Origin: Pterois miles | Taxonomy: Eukaryota; Chordata; Actinopteri; Perciformes; Scorpaenidae | Length of the DNA stretch: 64,000 nt | NCBI GenBank assembly: GCA_947000775.1 | Contig: CAMQGK010000639.1 | Span: 62,001 to 126,000 of the forward strand | Reading direction: 5' to 3' | Part shown: piece after piece, positions 61,900 to 64,000 of the stretch | Layout: each line of letters starts with the position of its first letter | Numbering within the stretch: the stretch's first letter is position 1 | Translations under genes and position numbers: made by a program | Notes under the pieces: generated by a model | Seen by the model: only the letters and a program-made list of their open reading frames with translations | What the model was told of the DNA's origin: nothing | Database searches by the model: none

Positions 61900-64000
61900 G
61901 ACCAAAACCTGGATTTTACATTAAAGTCAGCACAGAATGTAGTTTACAAAACTACAGGCCTGTTTAATGCTGTAAACGTAGCTTTTACATGAAAGTAAGC
62001 ACAGAATGTAGTTTTCAACACTAGAGGTCTATTTGCTGGTGTAAACGTAGCTTTTACATGAAAGTAAGCATATAATGTGGATTTCATCACAGGAGGCCTG
62101 TTTAATGCTGGAAACGTTGCTTTCACATGAAAGTGGGCACAGAATGTAGTTTTCAACACTAGAGGCCTGTTTAATGCTGGAAACGTTGCTTTCACACGAA
62201 AGTGGGCACAGAAAGTAGTTTTCATCATGGGAGGCCTGTTTCATAGTGTAAACATAGCTTTTACATGAAAGTGAGCACAGAATGTAGTTTTCATGACGGG
62301 AGGCCTGTTTAATGCTGTAAACGTAGCTTTTACATGAAAGTAAGCACAGAATGTAGTTTTCAACACTAGAGCACTGTTTAATGCTGGAAACATTGCTGTA
62401 ACATGAAAGTGGGCACAGAATGTAGTTTTCAACACTACAGGCCTGTTTAATGCTGGAAACGTTGCTTTCACACGAAAGTGGGCACAGAATGTAGTTTTCA
62501 TCACAGGAGGCCTGTTTCATAGTGTAAACATAGCTTTTACATGAAAGTGAGCACAGAATGTAGTTTTCATGACGGGAGGCCTGTTTAATGCTGTAAACGT
62601 AGCTTTTACATGAAAGTAAGCACAGAATGTAGTTTTCAACACTAGAGGCCTGTTTGATGCTGGAAACGTTGCTTTCACATGAAAGTGGGCACAGAATGTA
62701 GTTTTCATCACAGGAGGCCTGTTTCATAGTGTAAACATAGCTTTTACATGAAAGTAAGCACAGAATGTAGTTTTCCACACCAGAGCACTGTTTAATGCTG
62801 GAAACATAGCTTTTACATGAAAGTAAGCAGATAATGTGGATTTCATCACAGGAGGCCAGTTTACAGACCAAAACCTGGATTTTACATTAAAGTCAGCAAA
62901 GAATGTAGTTTACAAAACTACAGGCCTGTTTAATGCTGTAAACGTAGCTTTTACATGAAAGTAAGCACAGAATGTAGTTTTCAACACTAGAGGTCTTTTT
63001 GATGGTGTAAACGTAGCTTTTACATGAAAGTAAGCATATAATGTGGATTTCATCACAGTAGGCAAGTTTGATGCTATAAACGTAGCTTTTACATGAAAGT
63101 GAGCACAGAATGTAGTTTTCAACAATAAAGGCCTGTTTAATGCTGGAAACGTTGCTTTTACATGAAAGTAAGCACAGAATGTAGTTTTCAACACCAGAGC
63201 ACTGTTTAATGCTGGAAACATAGCTTTTACATGAAAGTAAGCATATAATGTGGATTTCATCACAGGAGGCCAGTTTAAAGACCAAAACCTGGATTTTACA
63301 TTAAAGTGAGCACAGAATGTAGTTTACAACACTACAGGCCTGTGTAATGCTGTAAACGTAGCTTTTACATGAAAGTAAGCACAGAATGTAGTTTTCAACA
63401 CTAGAGGCCTGTTTGATGCTGGAAACGTTGCTTTCACATGAAAGTGGGCACAGAATGTAGTTTTCAACACTAGAGGCTTGATTAATAAAGGAAACGTTGA
63501 TTTACATGAAAGTGGGCACAGAATGTAGTTTTCAACACTAGAGGCCGTTTTGATGGTGTAAACGTAGCTTTTACATGAAAGTAAGCACAGAATGTAGTTT
63601 TCAACACTAGAGCACTGTTTAATGCTGGAAACATTGCTGTAACATGAAAGTGGGCACAGAATGTAGTTTTCAACACTACAGGCCTGTTTAATGCTGGAAA
63701 CGTTGCTTTCACATGAAAGTGGGCACAGAATGTAGTTTTCAACACTAGAGGCCGTTTTGATGGTGTAAACGTAGCTTTTACATGAAAGTAAGCACAGAAT
63801 GTAGTTTTCAACACTAGAGCACTGTTTAATGCTGGAAACATTGCTGTAACATGAAAGTGGGCACAGAATGTAGTTTTCAACACTACAGGCCTGTTTAATG
63901 CTGGAAACGTTGCTTTCACATGAAAGTGGGCACAGAATGTAGTTTTCAACACTAGAGGCCGTTTTGATGGTGTAAACGTAGCTTTTACATGAAAGTAAGC
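61900..64000. repeat. Partial HOR unit B4 at the right edge
   Basis: It opens with a 14-monomer version of the 15-monomer block (61900-62866). A shortened F module follows (CACAGTAGG at 63054) with CAGCAAAGAATG and GGTCTTTTTGATGG as in B1 and B2. In that module CAATAAAGG leads directly to GTTGCTTTTACATG near 63150, so two monomers are missing. After the P junction at 63280 the array runs through trimers to the window end, which falls inside a monomer. Confidence 0.87.
63471..63508. repeat. Degenerate 68-bp monomer
   Basis: Here AGAGGCCTGTTTAATGCT and GGAAACGTTGCTTTCACATG are replaced by AGAGGCTTGATTAATAAAG and GAAACGTTGATTTACATG, several changes and a net loss of one base in about 35 bases. 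Nearly all other monomers differ from their nearest type by one change or none. I see no second copy. It may be an old divergent monomer, a repair scar or a sequence error. Confidence 0.8.

Larger units (their letters stand above)
1..64000. repeat. 69-bp satellite array with higher-order structure, spanning the whole window
   Basis: Every stretch can be read as head-to-tail copies of one 69-bp monomer, all in the same orientation. Phase is kept from base 2 (GTAAAC) to the partial copy at 63972. After subtracting 15 small length changes (net +7 bases) the distance is exactly 927 x 69. The constant parts of each monomer are TTTTACATGAAAG or TTTCACATGAAAG, CACAGAATGTAG and usually AGGCCTGTTTAATGCT. 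Variation is almost entirely substitutions plus gain or loss of whole monomers. No unique spacer, transposon, tRNA, rRNA or gene interrupts it, and both ends lie inside the array. This is seen directly. Assignment to eukaryotic heterochromatin follows from known satellite organisation. The specific family is not recognised, and an origin at a centromere, pericentromere or subtelomere cannot be told apart from this sequence. Confidence 0.98.

Noticed and set aside
1..64000. CRISPR array
   Set aside because: The repeats are 69 bp, contiguous and without unique spacers of constant length. There are no cas genes.
1..64000. Telomeric repeat, rDNA, tRNA genes or LTR/terminal repeats
   Set aside because: No TTAGGG-type runs, no cloverleaf or rRNA segments and no element ends were seen. 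All sequence is accounted for by the 69-bp monomer.
1..64000. Bacterial or phage origin
   Set aside because: There is no coding density, no ribosome-binding sites and no non-repetitive frames over 64 kb; a satellite of this size fits a eukaryotic chromosome.

Overview
The whole window is one uninterrupted tandem satellite array. The basic unit is a 69-bp monomer, about 38% GC in the copy at 140-208. It starts in phase at base 2 and is still readable in the partial last copy at 63972-64000. Subtracting the length changes I could locate (net +7 bases) leaves exactly 927 periods of 69 bp between those two points. I see no unique sequence, gene, RNA gene, transposon or array edge. This organisation is typical of eukaryotic heterochromatic satellite DNA (centromeric, pericentromeric or subtelomeric). 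I do not recognise the family and cannot name the species. Many variable positions are CpG versus TpG/CpA, which suggests a genome that methylates cytosine, such as a vertebrate or a plant (inference).

The monomers form a higher-order repeat (HOR). About 125 copies of a divergent 'P junction' (core GACCAAAACCTGG followed by ATTTTACATTAAAG) cut the array into blocks of recurrent size, mostly 3, 5, 6, 7, 10, 11 or 15 monomers. In the left part (1 to about 42.5 kb, domain A) the blocks join into units such as 7-6-10-10-3-6-11. In order, the units are 3658, 2830, 3453, 3175, 4623, 7521, about 3588, about 3588, about 3415 and about 5804 bp long. They are related by deletion, duplication or fusion of whole monomers. 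A seven-monomer 'F module' (CAGTAGGCAAG, CAATAAAGG) marks many unit starts.

In the right part (about 42.5-64 kb, domain B) the units are longer (6347, 7797 and 5245 bp, then a partial one). Each starts with a 15- or 14-monomer block. Domain B carries variants I do not see in A (GTGGGCGCAG, AACATATCTTTT, CAGCAAAGAATG) and lacks two A variants (GAGATAACAG, GTTTCTTTC). The 7- and 10-monomer blocks contain a 207-bp trimer whose copy number varies locally, up to four copies at 22.3-23.4 kb.

The minus strand has long stop-free stretches in two frames, up to 383 codons, because 69 is divisible by 3. These are a by-product of the repeat and I do not call them genes. The informative content is the record of recent unequal exchange: two 3.6-kb copies with only four differences noticed, a 1377-bp tandem duplication with a readable junction, private variants shared over 6-19 kb, and a clear switch between two HOR subfamilies.
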